A program made the translations under genes and the position numbers. A stretch of DNA of 45,868 nucleotides, from positions 1 through 45,868 of the forward strand of contig JAICQQ010000046.1 in NCBI GenBank assembly GCA_025937785.1, given 5' to 3'. Origin of the DNA: Polyangiaceae bacterium (GTDB lineage: Bacteria; Myxococcota_A; Polyangia; Polyangiales; Polyangiaceae). Below are positions 24,732 to 33,761 of the stretch, piece after piece (position 1 is the stretch's first letter; the number at the start of each line of letters is the position of its first letter). The notes beneath the pieces are model-generated. The model did no database searches. It saw only the letters and a list, made by a program, of their open reading frames with translations, and had not been told where the DNA came from.

Positions 24732-26372
24732 GTGAGTCACGGATCCAACCTGGGCGCGCACGCCGTCAGCCCCTACCGCGATGAGGCCGGTCCCGTGCCT
24801 GCCCGCGTGCTGGTGGTCGGCGGGGAAAAAGGCGAACGCGAACGCCTCCGCTTCCTGCTCGAAGAAGACGCGGGTGCCTACGAGCTCGAGTCGTGCAGCA
24901 CGGCGGCCGAGGCGCTGGCGACGGCGCGGGCCTGCGTCCCCGACTGTCTGTTCGTGGCGGTGCAGCTCCCCGACCTGAGTTCTGCCGAGTTCTTGAAGCA
25001 CCTGGCCGCCGCGAACCCCAGCCGGCCGCTGCCACCGGTGATCGTGTTCGGGGCGGATCCGCGCGGAAGCGGGGAGAACATCCGCTTGGGCGCGCAAGAC
25101 TCGATCGACTTGGCCACGGCAACACGCGAAGATCTGATGCGCTCGGTAGCCCATGCCCGCGAGCGCCTTGCCTCCCTCGAGCTACGTCAAAGGCTCGACC
25201 TCGCAGAGCGCCTCGCAACGCTAGGAAGGCTGGCCGCCGGCGTCGCGCACGAGATCAACAATCCCGCGGCCTACGCGCTGGCCAACCTGAGCCAGCTCAG
25301 GGAACGGACACGCCTGCTTCGGGCCAGTCTCGGAGGGCTGACCGAAGCGCGACCCGAGGCGTCGCTGGCGGAGGTCGAAAGTTCGCTCGACGAGATCGAA
25401 GAAATGGTCGTCGACAGCCTCGAAGGTGTCACCCGCATAGCGACCATCGTAGGCGAGCTTCAACAGTTCGCCCGTTCGCGACCGCACGAGAACGCCTGGA
25501 CCGATCTGTGCGAGGTGGCGCGCATCGCGGTGCGCTTGACGAAGAACCGCATTCGTCATCGCTGCGAGGTACACACCCAGTTGAACCCAACTCGGCGTTT
25601 CGTGGCAGATCAGGGCAAGCTGGTCCAAGTGGCGATCAACTTGATCGACAACGCTTGCAAAGCGATGACCGGCGCGCCCGGAGACGCGATCACGGTGTCG
25701 ACCGGCGTCGACGGCGACGTGAGCTGGCTGTCTATCGAGGACAACGGGCACGGTGTCAGCGAAGATCTGCGATCGAAGATCTTCGAGCCGTTCTTTACGA
25801 CCGACGAGCGACGCACGGGTACCGGCCTAGGTTTGACGCTGTCCCGCGAGTACGCACAGCGACACCGCGGCTCGCTCGACTTCGAGCCGCGCGCCTCCGG
25901 CGGCTCGCGGTTCGTGCTGCGCGTGCCCCGCGACACGGGTCTTTCGGTGCCCGTGAGCCGTGTGCCTCGGCGCAGCGAAGTGCGTGCCGCCGCCAGTAAT
26001 CGCGTCCTGGTCGTCGACGACGAGCCGGCCGTCTTGCGGGCCTATCGCCGCGTGCTGTCGCCTACTTACGCCGTCACGCTCGTCAACAACGGACACGAGG
26101 CGCTGCAAAAGATCCATCACAGCGACGACTTCGACGCGGTCATCTGCGACATCAATATGCCACAGCTCGGCGGCGTCGACTTCTATCGCCAGCTCGAACT
26201 GAATCACCCGGAACTGGCCCGTAGAGTGGTTTTCTGCAGTGGCGGTGTGTTCGGCGAGGAGACGCGCGAGTTCATCGAGTCCACGCGGAACCCCGTGTGG
26301 CACAAGCCGCTCGAACCACAAGCGTTGCTCGATGCGCTCGCGAGCTTCTTGAACTTGCAACGCTCCGCCTAG
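24732..26372 (+). CDS. Hybrid histidine kinase: pseudo-receiver, HisKA, HATPase, receiver
   Basis: From the GTG at 24732 the product has 546 residues; a TTG at 24687 would add 15. The N-terminal receiver-like fold (about 25-145) has VLVVGGEKGE where VLVVDDE is expected, VAVQLPD where the phosphoaccepting Asp should be, and no switch Lys, so it cannot be phosphorylated normally. The kinase core is intact: LAAGVAHEINNPA with His at about 173, N box VQVAINLIDNACKAM, IEDNGHGV, IFEPFFTT and GTGLGLTLS. A C-terminal receiver with VLVVDDEP, the acceptor Asp in VICDINMP and the Lys in WHKPLEPQ is complete. There is no membrane helix, so it is cytoplasmic. Such receiver-kinase-receiver proteins are typical of myxobacterial signalling. 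The output partner is not next door. Confidence 0.92.
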   Translation: MSHGSNLGAHAVSPYRDEAGPVPARVLVVGGEKGERERLRFLLEEDAGAYELESCSTAAEALATARACVPDCLFVAVQLPDLSSAEFLKHLAAANPSRPLPPVIVFGADPRGSGENIRLGAQDSIDLATATREDLMRSVAHARERLASLELRQRLDLAERLATLGRLAAGVAHEINNPAAYALANLSQLRERTRLLRASLGGLTEARPEASLAEVESSLDEIEEMVVDSLEGVTRIATIVGELQQFARSRPHENAWTDLCEVARIAVRLTKNRIRHRCEVHTQLNPTRRFVADQGKLVQVAINLIDNACKAMTGAPGDAITVSTGVDGDVSWLSIEDNGHGVSEDLRSKIFEPFFTTDERRTGTGLGLTLSREYAQRHRGSLDFEPRASGGSRFVLRVPRDTGLSVPVSRVPRRSEVRAAASNRVLVVDDEPAVLRAYRRVLSPTYAVTLVNNGHEALQKIHHSDDFDAVICDINMPQLGGVDFYRQLELNHPELARRVVFCSGGVFGEETREFIESTRNPVWHKPLEPQALLDALASFLNLQRSA

Positions 26373-26458
26373 CGCCAGCAGCCGTCATTTCGCGCGACGC
26401 GCACAGGGCGACGCTCCAATGCTTTACCCAGAGCTCGCCCCGTGGAACGCTGGCCGCC

Positions 26459-27013
26459 ATGCGAGAGATCAGAGCTTGGCAGGTACTCGAAAGCGACTAC
26501 TTGGTGGAGCGACCGTGGCTCAGCCTGCGCCGAGATCGGGTCCTGACAGGGAACGGCGCGACTATCGACGAATTCCACGTGCTCGAGGTCCCGACGTGGG
26601 CCTGCGTTTGCTGTATCGACGAGGAAGGTCAGCTGATCTTGATTCGCCAGTATCGACACGGCATCGGGCGGGTGACGCTCGAGCTCCCCGCAGGCGTCAT
26701 CGAAGCGAGCGAGAGCCCACTCGACGGTGCGCGCCGCGAGCTCTTCGAGGAGACCGGCTACACCAGCGACGACTGGACGGCGCTCGCCACGTTCGCCCCC
26801 GAGCCGGCACGCCACACGCACCTCGCCTATTGCTTCGTCGCGCGCCGCGCTCGCTGCACCAGCCAGCAAAGCCTCGACGAGGTCGAGGACCTCGTCGTGG
26901 AGAGCTTCCCGGTGTCCGATCTGATGCACCTCATCGGGTCCGGAGAAATCACCCACGCTGTCCACGTCGCGGCCTTGCTTTGGGCGAAGCAGCGTGGCTT
27001 GCTCGAGCCGTAG
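26459..27013 (+). CDS. Nudix hydrolase, ADP-ribose pyrophosphatase type
   Basis: From the ATG at 26459 the product has 184 residues. The Nudix box at about 79-101 (GVIEASESPLDGARRELFEE then TGY) is complete, with all metal-binding Glu. Upstream, LILIRQYRHGIGRVTLELPAGV is typical of ADP-ribose pyrophosphatases, which cleave ADP-ribose to AMP and ribose 5-phosphate. It lies 86 bases after the hybrid kinase, but no functional link is evident. Confidence 0.88.
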   Translation: MREIRAWQVLESDYLVERPWLSLRRDRVLTGNGATIDEFHVLEVPTWACVCCIDEEGQLILIRQYRHGIGRVTLELPAGVIEASESPLDGARRELFEETGYTSDDWTALATFAPEPARHTHLAYCFVARRARCTSQQSLDEVEDLVVESFPVSDLMHLIGSGEITHAVHVAALLWAKQRGLLEP

Positions 27014-27278
27014 CCGAGCCTTAGCCATGACGCGACAGTGGGAGCGCGTGCTGGCACGCTCTGGCACAGGCTGACCCCGCGGTTACCGCGTGGACTGGGC
27101 GGACGCGCATGGCACGACGTTTGCTGACGTTGGCTACGTTCCGGGCCGATGGCGACCCGAACAGGAAACCTCCGATCGTGTGCTTAGCTTCCTTGAGCAT
27201 CTCAGCTCCTTCCGCGCTGCCAGCCAAGCAGCCGCGGAAGTCTTTTCGTAGTCAGGCTCAGCCGCCCGCGGGCTTTGT
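27014..27278. other. Convergent intergenic region with GC palindrome
   Basis: About 265 bases between two convergent genes. No gene recognised. A perfect ten-base palindrome GCCCGCGGGC lies at 27265-27274, followed by TTTG, and could contribute to termination. Confidence 0.4.
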
Positions 27279-28637
27279 CTATGCTCGATCGGGCAGCGAA
27301 GCCTGATGCTCGAGCGAACGGCGTTCGAGCAAATCGGCTAGCCCCAGTACCTCGTCGCGGATCGCGCGCCGCTCGGTGACCAGGTGCTGCACGAAGCCTC
27401 GCTGGGTCACCGCGAACCACAGCGCCTTGCCGCGGACCCACAACCCCGCCAACGATTCGAGCCACAGCAACGCGCAGTAGCCGGCCAATGGCAGGACGAG
27501 GCCGACGACGGTGCCCCATAGCGGATGCCACCAGATGCCCGCCGCCAGCGCAGCGCAGCACCACGTCAACGGGAAGAGCAAGAGCCCCCCGGTCACCTTG
27601 CCGGTAGCGACGACGTCGACATCGCCCTTGGCGTAGCGGAATGCCAGCCAGCCTACCAGGCGGTAGGTCGCGTAATGCGTGACCACGCCGACCAAACCCG
27701 GCAGCGCCAGCACCGCGAACAGCAACAGCGTGCGCGCGAGGTAGCGGACGACGACACCCGACGAGTAGCTGAAGCTGTCGTCGACCCTGAGACGGAGGGC
27801 CCGGACACTGGCTTCGTAGGCTCTGAGCTTCAGAACCAGCGCGTCTACTGCCAGACGATCTTCGATCCGAGCGTGGCCCGCGAGCAACTGCCGCTGGAAG
27901 TCGAGCTTCTCGGCCATGTTCTCGGGAACGGGTATGCCCTCGTCGCGGTTGGCAGCCACGATCAGGCGCTGAGCGAGCTCGGCCAGATAGATCTGGTCGA
28001 CGCTTTCGGCCTGCAAGGTGAGCGCCCCCACCCGCTCTGCCAATGCATCCGTCAACGCTTGCACCTGTTCGCGCGAGGGCTCGAGGTCGACTTGCTCCTC
28101 TCCGCGAACCACCACGGGCTCGCCGAAAAGCAAGAGCGCGTTGCTGCGGAACACGTGTTTACGTGAGTAGGAGAGGCCCACAGGCACGACCTTGACCGAA
28201 TCGCCTGCCAGGGCGGCGGCGGACAGCGCGATGCGTGCCGCGCCGCTGCGAAATGGCTTCAAGCTCGGGTCACTGTGCGAGGTACCTTCCGGAAACAGCG
28301 CGAGTGCGTTGCCCTCGGCGAGCAATTCGACCGCCCGCTTCATCATCTCTCGATTCTGCGCGGGGTCGTTGTTGTCTTGCTGGCGGTACACCGGCAAGCA
28401 GCGGAACGAGCGCACGAAGTAGCCGATCACCGGCAGCGTGAACAGCGGAGCTTTGGCCAGGAACGACACCGGGCGCCCCGCGTAGCAAAGGATGAACAAC
28501 GGGTCGACCAAACCGTTCGGGTGATTCAAGGCGAACATGACCTTGCCCGCGGGCACCCGCTCGCGGCCGACGATCTCGAGGCGCCTGAAGAAGATGCGCA
28601 GCGCCAGGCGGCAGATGAACAGGAGCAGGGTGACCAT
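27279..28637 (-). CDS. Membrane glycerolipid acyltransferase (PlsC/GPAT superfamily)
   Basis: The 452-residue protein belongs to the lysophospholipid/glycerol-phosphate acyltransferases. The catalytic site is FALNHPNGLVDPLF (H39, D45, the variant with five residues between His and Asp). The substrate motif LFPEGTSHSD is at about 114-123 and VKVVPVGLSYSR follows. One N-terminal hydrophobic segment anchors the catalytic part. The C-terminal half carries several membrane helices (LARTLLLFAVLALPGLVGVV, LLFPLTWCCAALAAGI). It probably acylates glycerol 3-phosphate or a lysolipid; substrate not determined. The ATG start has no clear Shine-Dalgarno. It is divergent from the hydrolase gene. Confidence 0.87.
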   Translation of the reverse strand: MVTLLLFICRLALRIFFRRLEIVGRERVPAGKVMFALNHPNGLVDPLFILCYAGRPVSFLAKAPLFTLPVIGYFVRSFRCLPVYRQQDNNDPAQNREMMKRAVELLAEGNALALFPEGTSHSDPSLKPFRSGAARIALSAAALAGDSVKVVPVGLSYSRKHVFRSNALLLFGEPVVVRGEEQVDLEPSREQVQALTDALAERVGALTLQAESVDQIYLAELAQRLIVAANRDEGIPVPENMAEKLDFQRQLLAGHARIEDRLAVDALVLKLRAYEASVRALRLRVDDSFSYSSGVVVRYLARTLLLFAVLALPGLVGVVTHYATYRLVGWLAFRYAKGDVDVVATGKVTGGLLLFPLTWCCAALAAGIWWHPLWGTVVGLVLPLAGYCALLWLESLAGLWVRGKALWFAVTQRGFVQHLVTERRAIRDEVLGLADLLERRSLEHQASLPDRA

Positions 28638-28704
28638 TCGGGCTCAGACTAACACGGCCTTCATCGCGAGCGCCGGGAGCCCGGTATGTGCTACGGTCGT
28701 GGCG

Positions 28705-29520
28705 ATGGTGCCGAGAGATTCGCGCAGTATTTGGCGGAGGCGTCTCGCGCCGCTCCTGCTTGCCGCCCTGACTGTCTTTCCTGGCTCCGCGGGGCGTGCA
28801 GAACCCGCTGAGGCACCACCGCTGGCGTGGTGTGCCCCCGAGTTCGAAGCGCTCCCCGGCACCGTGTGCGCGCTGCAAAGCGCCGAACCCCAGCGAGACA
28901 CGCTGGTGATCTTTCTGCACGGGGTAGTCAAGCCCGACACGGGTTGGCAACACCAGCAGCAACGGGCGATCGCGCGGGCGGCGCGCGTCAATGGCTTCGA
29001 TCTGGTCATGCCGCGCGGGCGCCGCGGCATCGGTCCGAAGGGCATGCAGGACTGGTGGACCTGGCCGACCGGGGTGACAGCGCAGCAGAAGGTCGAACCC
29101 GAAATCTTGCAAGAGTGGGAGGCAGCGCGCGCAGAGCTCGAAAGACGCCGCGGCGCGCCCTATGCCAAGCTGCTCGTGTTCGGCTTTTCGAACGGAGCCT
29201 ACTATGCGACGCAGCTGGCGCTGCGCGGCAAGAGTCCAGGCAACGGCAGCGCCGTTTTCGCGGGCGGCGCCAGCGGCGACTGGCTCGAGCGCCCCGCCAA
29301 GGGCGCTCAGAAACGCTCGCCGCTGTACGTCGAAGCTGGCTCGCGCGACAAGACCGCGATCGGCGACGCGCGCCGGCTGCGCCAAATGCTGCAGCGCCTG
29401 GGCTGGCCCCACCGCTTCGTAGAGCGCGCGGGCGGCGGGCACTCGATGCCCGATGCGGGGCTCGCGGCGGCTTTCGAATATCTGTCCAAACAGGCAGCGC
29501 GGACGAGCCCGCCGGACTGA
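28705..29520 (+). CDS. Exported alpha/beta hydrolase (esterase-like)
   Basis: From the ATG at 28705 the product has 271 residues, with a Sec signal ending at about GRAEPAEA. The fold is alpha/beta hydrolase: LVIFLHGVVKP with the oxyanion loop, nucleophile S162 in GFSNGAY, acid D215 in AGSRDKTA and H246 in GGGHSMPD. It may be a periplasmic or secreted carboxylesterase; no closer family is certain. Longer in-frame starts would run back over the divergent acyltransferase. Its end lies 13 bases from the convergent gcvPB stop. Confidence 0.85.
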   Translation: MVPRDSRSIWRRRLAPLLLAALTVFPGSAGRAEPAEAPPLAWCAPEFEALPGTVCALQSAEPQRDTLVIFLHGVVKPDTGWQHQQQRAIARAARVNGFDLVMPRGRRGIGPKGMQDWWTWPTGVTAQQKVEPEILQEWEAARAELERRRGAPYAKLLVFGFSNGAYYATQLALRGKSPGNGSAVFAGGASGDWLERPAKGAQKRSPLYVEAGSRDKTAIGDARRLRQMLQRLGWPHRFVERAGGGHSMPDAGLAAAFEYLSKQAARTSPPD

Positions 29521-29533
29521 GCCCTGGCTGCGC

Positions 29534-31036
29534 CTATGCTTCGCTCGCACCGCCCGGGCGCCAGCGCAGGCTGGGCTTGCGGGCAGCCCTGGCTTCGTCC
29601 AAGCGCCCTATCTGCGTGAGGTGGGGGGCGTTCTTGACGAGCTCTGGATCGTCGGTTGCCTCTTGCTTGATGGCTTCGATCGCGCTGATGAAAGCGTCCA
29701 ACGTCTGCTTGGTTTCCGTTTCCGTCGGCTCGACCATCAAGGCGCCCCGCACCACGAGGGGAAAGTACACCGTAGGCGGGTGAAACCCGTAGTCAATGAG
29801 GCGCTTCGCCAGATCGAGCGTCTTGACCCCGGTCTCGGCCTCGAGCTTCCTATCGGTGAATACCGCTTCGTGCAGCACCGGGGCATCGACCCCGAGCGGC
29901 AACGTTTCTTTCAGGCGCGCCGCCAAGTAGTTGGCGTTGAGGACCGCCATGTCGGTCACGGCTTTCAAGCCCTCGGGGCCGAGCTCGCGAATATAAGTGT
30001 ACGCGCGGACCATCATGCCGAAATTACCGAAGAACGAACGCACACGACCCACTGACGCCGGCCGCTGGTCGTCGAGCTCGTAGCCGGAGGTGCCCTTCCT
30101 GACCACCGGGGTCGGTTGGAATGCCGAGAGCAATCGCTTGAACGCTACCGGCCCCGAACCAGGACCGCCACCGCCGTGGGGCGTGGTGAACGTCTTGTGG
30201 AGGTTGAATTGCATCACGTCGACACCGGCGTCGCCGGGACGTGAGCGGCCGAGTACCGCGTTCATGTTGGCGCCGTCTCCGTAGACGAGCCCGCCCTTCC
30301 CGTGGATCACCTCGGCGATCTGCGGCAGGCCGGATTCGTAGAGGCCGAGCGTGTTGGGGTTGGTGATCATCAAACCCGCAACGTCGTCGCCTGCTTGTTC
30401 TACGGCCCGCGCCAGCGTCTCTGGATCCACGATACCGCGGTCACCTGCGGGAAAAGGCACGGCTTCGAAGCCGTTGAGGGCGCACGACGCGGGGTTGGTT
30501 CCGTGAGCGCTGTCCGGAATGAAAATCTTCGTAGGGCTGCGACCCAGAGAGCGGTGGTAGGCGCGAATCATCATCAGCCCGGTGAGCTCCCCTTGCGCGC
30601 CCGCGGCTGGCTGCAGAGTCACTTCGTCCATGCCCACGATCTCGGCGAGCAAGTCCTGGAGCGCCACCATCAGCTCCAGGGCGCCTTGGGCGAGATGCGG
30701 GGGGGTCAGCGGATGCAGCGCGGCAAACCCGTCCAACCGTGCTGCCCACTCGTTGACCTTCGGGTTGTGCTTCATGGTGCACGACCCCAGTGGATAGAAC
30801 TGCGAATCGATCGCGAAGTTCTTCTGGCTCAGGCGCACGAAGTGCCGGAAGACTTCGGGCTCACTTGCCTCGGGCAATGCAGCCGGTTCGACTCGTGCGA
30901 GCGCACCGAGTTCCCGCCCGATGTCCACCGGCGGAACGTCCAGCGCCGGAACGGAAGCGCCACTGCGCCCTCGGGCGCCCCGCTCGAAGATCGGGGGTTC
31001 GATGAATTGAAGGCCGCGCGTTGCCTCTCCTGGCAT
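29534..31036 (-). CDS. gcvPB: Glycine dehydrogenase (decarboxylating) subunit 2
   Basis: The 500-residue product is the PLP-binding subunit of the two-subunit glycine cleavage P-protein. It shows SQFYPLGSCTMKHNPKVNE, the PLP-site LHKTFTTPHGGGGPG with K281, and DSAHGTNPAS. A strong AAGGAGAT lies just before its ATG. P-protein decarboxylates glycine onto the lipoyl H-protein. The first P subunit, gcvT and gcvH are not in the window, so this gene is separated from its partners here. It follows the hemA-hemC-lpxK-lipoprotein run after 119 bases and may be read from the same transcript. Confidence 0.95.
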   Translation of the reverse strand: MPGEATRGLQFIEPPIFERGARGRSGASVPALDVPPVDIGRELGALARVEPAALPEASEPEVFRHFVRLSQKNFAIDSQFYPLGSCTMKHNPKVNEWAARLDGFAALHPLTPPHLAQGALELMVALQDLLAEIVGMDEVTLQPAAGAQGELTGLMMIRAYHRSLGRSPTKIFIPDSAHGTNPASCALNGFEAVPFPAGDRGIVDPETLARAVEQAGDDVAGLMITNPNTLGLYESGLPQIAEVIHGKGGLVYGDGANMNAVLGRSRPGDAGVDVMQFNLHKTFTTPHGGGGPGSGPVAFKRLLSAFQPTPVVRKGTSGYELDDQRPASVGRVRSFFGNFGMMVRAYTYIRELGPEGLKAVTDMAVLNANYLAARLKETLPLGVDAPVLHEAVFTDRKLEAETGVKTLDLAKRLIDYGFHPPTVYFPLVVRGALMVEPTETETKQTLDAFISAIEAIKQEATDDPELVKNAPHLTQIGRLDEARAARKPSLRWRPGGASEA

Positions 31037-31155
31037 GTGCTGGATCTCCTTGGGGGTGGGGGCGTTCGAGAAGCGCGCATCATACGCAAGGCGCGGCAGT
31101 ACTCAAGGCCGCCGCGCCCCAGCAAGACTCACCCGGATTCGCAGCAGATTTTCGC

Positions 31156-31821
31156 TCAGAGGGGCTCGTAGCCCGGGCCTTCGCCCGAAGGAGCGTCGCC
31201 CCCCTCGTCGGAACCGGACCCCGAGCCCGAGTCACCCTCGTCTCCGGAATCCATGTCTTCGTCTGCGTCACCGCCGCCGTCACCTTCGCCGCCCTCGTCG
31301 TCCCAGCCGCCGCCGCTGACGCGACCTTCGATTTCGTCCGGGCGCACGCTCTTCGGATCGGGCTCCATGTTCATCTGCTTGACGGCTTCCCACTTGCCGC
31401 AGCACTCGTTCTCACCGAGACCCCACTCGCCGACGAGTTCGTGAGGCTCGTTCTCCTTGGGGATCGTGTAGAGAAAGACCCCCTTGCCGCTGCGATCGGC
31501 GGCAGCCCCGATCCCACCGATAGTGTGTTCGGACCACTCGTACTTGAGCAGCCGCCCATCGGCCTCGCCGGCCAGCTCACCCCACTTGTCACCGGCTGCG
31601 TTGCGCCACGCACCGGTGACTGCGTTCCCTTGCTCGGTCATGTGCAGGTAGCCGTAGACTTGGCTGAAATACACACCAGACCACTTGCCGCCCATGGGCA
31701 TTTCGCCGGGCTTGAGGGTGGAGTGCTTGACTTCCTTTTCGCTGCCCCCGCAACCCACCGCGGCGAGCGGCAGACAGAGGGACAAAACGAGGCTCATCTT
31801 GGCTAGCGGTCGCGAAAACAT
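31156..31821 (-). CDS. Lipoprotein with acidic Gly/Asp/Ser-rich tail, unknown function
   Basis: From the ATG at 31821 the product has 221 residues. A lipoprotein signal ends at lipobox LAAVGC. The middle about 30-155 is a beta-rich domain (GKWSGVYFSQVYGYLHMTEQ, then GVFLYTIPKENE and ENECCGKWEAV), reminiscent of small lipocalin-like or extracellular beta proteins but not assigned. The last about 60 residues are almost only Gly, Asp, Glu and Ser and are likely disordered and calcium-attracting. Its start overlaps the end of lpxK by 19 bases, so it is cotranscribed with it. Confidence 0.75.
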   Translation of the reverse strand: MFSRPLAKMSLVLSLCLPLAAVGCGGSEKEVKHSTLKPGEMPMGGKWSGVYFSQVYGYLHMTEQGNAVTGAWRNAAGDKWGELAGEADGRLLKYEWSEHTIGGIGAAADRSGKGVFLYTIPKENEPHELVGEWGLGENECCGKWEAVKQMNMEPDPKSVRPDEIEGRVSGGGWDDEGGEGDGGGDADEDMDSGDEGDSGSGSGSDEGGDAPSGEGPGYEPL

Positions 31822-32849
31822 GGCGCGGACTCTACAGCGTGTTGCCAGTTTCGAGCAACAGCGCCCTTCTCGCTCACGAGATCGAGGAGTTCCCCGGGCA
31901 ACTCCACGCGTTCGACGATCACCCAAACTGGAATATTTTCGAAAACTTGACCTATGCGCTCGCGGCACTTGGCGGTGCTGAGCCAGAGGTCGACCCCCGG
32001 TCGCTCGGCAAATGCGCGACGTTCCTTGATCGGTGAGTGATCGGCGCCTGCCCGCCACTCGGTGACATGGACACCGAGAGCAAGCAGCTTCTCCCGAACG
32101 CGCGCCGGTCGCGCCACGGTGGTCAGCAGCCCCAACCGCTTGCCCTCGAGCGCGCTCAGCGGCGCGACCCGCCCGTCGGGGAGCTCGACGGCAACAAGGC
32201 TGCGCCGAAAGGCCCAGCGGCGCGGCGGCAGCGCCACGTCTTCGACGGCTTGCAATGACCCTTCGACCAACAGCGCGTCCGTGGCTCGCAGCAGGCGGTC
32301 GCGCCGCGCCCGGAGATCGCCTGCGGGCGGGCAGGCGCCCGAACCCCAGGGACGGTCACCATCGACCACCAGCACCGAAAGCGAAAGGCGCTCGGGCGCC
32401 GTTTGGAGCAGCGAGTCCACCAGCACGATTCCGGCGGCGCGCGCCGCCAGGTGGACGGCTTTCTCGCGGCTCTGCCCGACATAGACGGGGATGCCTGGCA
32501 AGCTGCGGCACAGCTCGAGCCCCTCGTCGCCCACGCGCTCGACGTGGTGATGGGCGAGCACACGCACCGCGCTCGGGGGGGGCGCGCCGTAGCTCGATGC
32601 CACGACGGCGACCGAGCGCCCTCGCGCGTGAAGCTCGCGGGCCAGCTGCTTTACGACAGGGGTCTTGCCACCACCTCCGAGCGTCGACCCGCCGATCCCG
32701 ACCACTACCGCCCCCGCGGGCAGCGCCAGCGGTCGCACCGGACGCGAGAACTTTTCCCAGTAGCGCGCCAGCATCCGCGCGAATTTACCTTGAAATCTAC
32801 CATCTTCCAGCCACGCGGCCAGCTCTCGTTTCGATCCCAGATTGCTCAT
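31803..32849 (-). CDS. lpxK: Tetraacyldisaccharide 4'-kinase (LpxK), divergent
   Basis: From the ATG at 32849 the product has 348 residues, near normal LpxK length. LpxK phosphorylates the lipid A precursor at the inner membrane. The P-loop VGIGGSTLGGGGKTPVV (about 50-66), GDEGLELCRSLPGIPVYVG, VLVVDGDRPWGSGACPPAGDLR and the GADH pair (H271) fit the family. The hallmark SRGYG is ASSYG, and the DDGxQH motif, with a catalytic Asp, reads DSLLQT (145-150). The later TEKDxxK motif is also altered. Activity therefore needs testing. Its ATG overlaps the hemC stop (ATGA). A longer open frame upstream overlaps hemC and is not used. Confidence 0.85.
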   Translation of the reverse strand: MSNLGSKRELAAWLEDGRFQGKFARMLARYWEKFSRPVRPLALPAGAVVVGIGGSTLGGGGKTPVVKQLARELHARGRSVAVVASSYGAPPPSAVRVLAHHHVERVGDEGLELCRSLPGIPVYVGQSREKAVHLAARAAGIVLVDSLLQTAPERLSLSVLVVDGDRPWGSGACPPAGDLRARRDRLLRATDALLVEGSLQAVEDVALPPRRWAFRRSLVAVELPDGRVAPLSALEGKRLGLLTTVARPARVREKLLALGVHVTEWRAGADHSPIKERRAFAERPGVDLWLSTAKCRERIGQVFENIPVWVIVERVELPGELLDLVSEKGAVARNWQHAVESAPCFRDR

Positions 32850-33748
32850 GCCGACTTGAGCATAGCCCCAACACGCTGCCCGAATGCGAACGCCTCGTCG
32901 AGCGAGGCCGGCCAGGACGAGCTCTGTTCCACGCGGCGCAAGCGCGAGCCATCGGGCTCGGCCAGCATGGCTCGAAGGCGCATGGCGTCGCCAGCGCGCT
33001 CTGCATACGCAGCCACGGGCGTTTGGCAGTTGCCTTCGATCGCGAACATGACTCCGCGTTCGGCGTGAACCGCGATCGCGGTTTCGAGATGCTGCAGCGG
33101 TCGGAGCAGTTCGAGAACACGGGTGTCGTCGGCCCGTTGCTCGATCGCCAGGGCACCCTGCCCGACCGCCGGTAGGCACTGATCCGTGGTGAGCGTCTCG
33201 GTCGCGTGTTGCTCCAGTCCGAGGCGCACCAGGCCCGCGCGCGCGAGCACGACGGCGTCGACGACACCCTCTGCGCATTTCTTCAAGCGCGTGTCGACGT
33301 TGCCGCGGATGGGTACGTAGTCGAGCTCCGGCCTCAACGCCTTGAGTTGGACCATGCGCCTCAGCGATGAGGTGCCCACGCGACTCTTCGGCGGAAGCTC
33401 TGCGAAAAGGCGGCCGTCACGCGTCACCATGACGTCCCTCGGATCCTCGCGCTTCGGAAAACAAGAGAGCACGAGCGGGGAAAGCAGCGTCGGAGGTACG
33501 TCCTTCAGCGAGTGCACCGCGATGTCGGCCTCGCCCGCCAGGATCGCCTCTTCGATCTCCTTCACGAACAAGCCCTTGCCCCCGATGTCGGCGAGCGAGC
33601 GGTCGACGATACGGTCGCCCGTCGTCGTCACGTGATGTTCGGCCACCTCGAGACCCGGGTGTAAGGCGACCAGCTCTCGCAGCCACGCCCGACATTGAGC
33701 GAGCGCCAGCGCGCTCTTGCGCGTCGCAACGGTGATCGTGTTCGGCAT
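32846..33748 (-). CDS. hemC: Hydroxymethylbilane synthase (porphobilinogen deaminase)
   Basis: From the ATG at 33748 the product has 300 residues, standard for HemC. It condenses four porphobilinogen molecules in heme synthesis. Marks are ATRKSALALAQ, IGGKGLFVKEIEEAIL, IAVHSLKDVP, VGTSSLRR, IRGNVDTRL and the dipyrromethane-cofactor cysteine C241 in EGNCQTPVAA. It lies 13 bases after hemA and overlaps lpxK, forming a coupled heme/lipid A block. Confidence 0.96.
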   Translation of the reverse strand: MPNTITVATRKSALALAQCRAWLRELVALHPGLEVAEHHVTTTGDRIVDRSLADIGGKGLFVKEIEEAILAGEADIAVHSLKDVPPTLLSPLVLSCFPKREDPRDVMVTRDGRLFAELPPKSRVGTSSLRRMVQLKALRPELDYVPIRGNVDTRLKKCAEGVVDAVVLARAGLVRLGLEQHATETLTTDQCLPAVGQGALAIEQRADDTRVLELLRPLQHLETAIAVHAERGVMFAIEGNCQTPVAAYAERAGDAMRLRAMLAEPDGSRLRRVEQSSSWPASLDEAFAFGQRVGAMLKSA

Positions 33749-33761
33749 TCGCTGACCCTTA

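Noticed and set aside
32850..33278. Upstream extension of LpxK
   Set aside because: It overlaps hemC completely; the ATG at 32849 forms a stop/start overlap with hemC and gives a normal family length.
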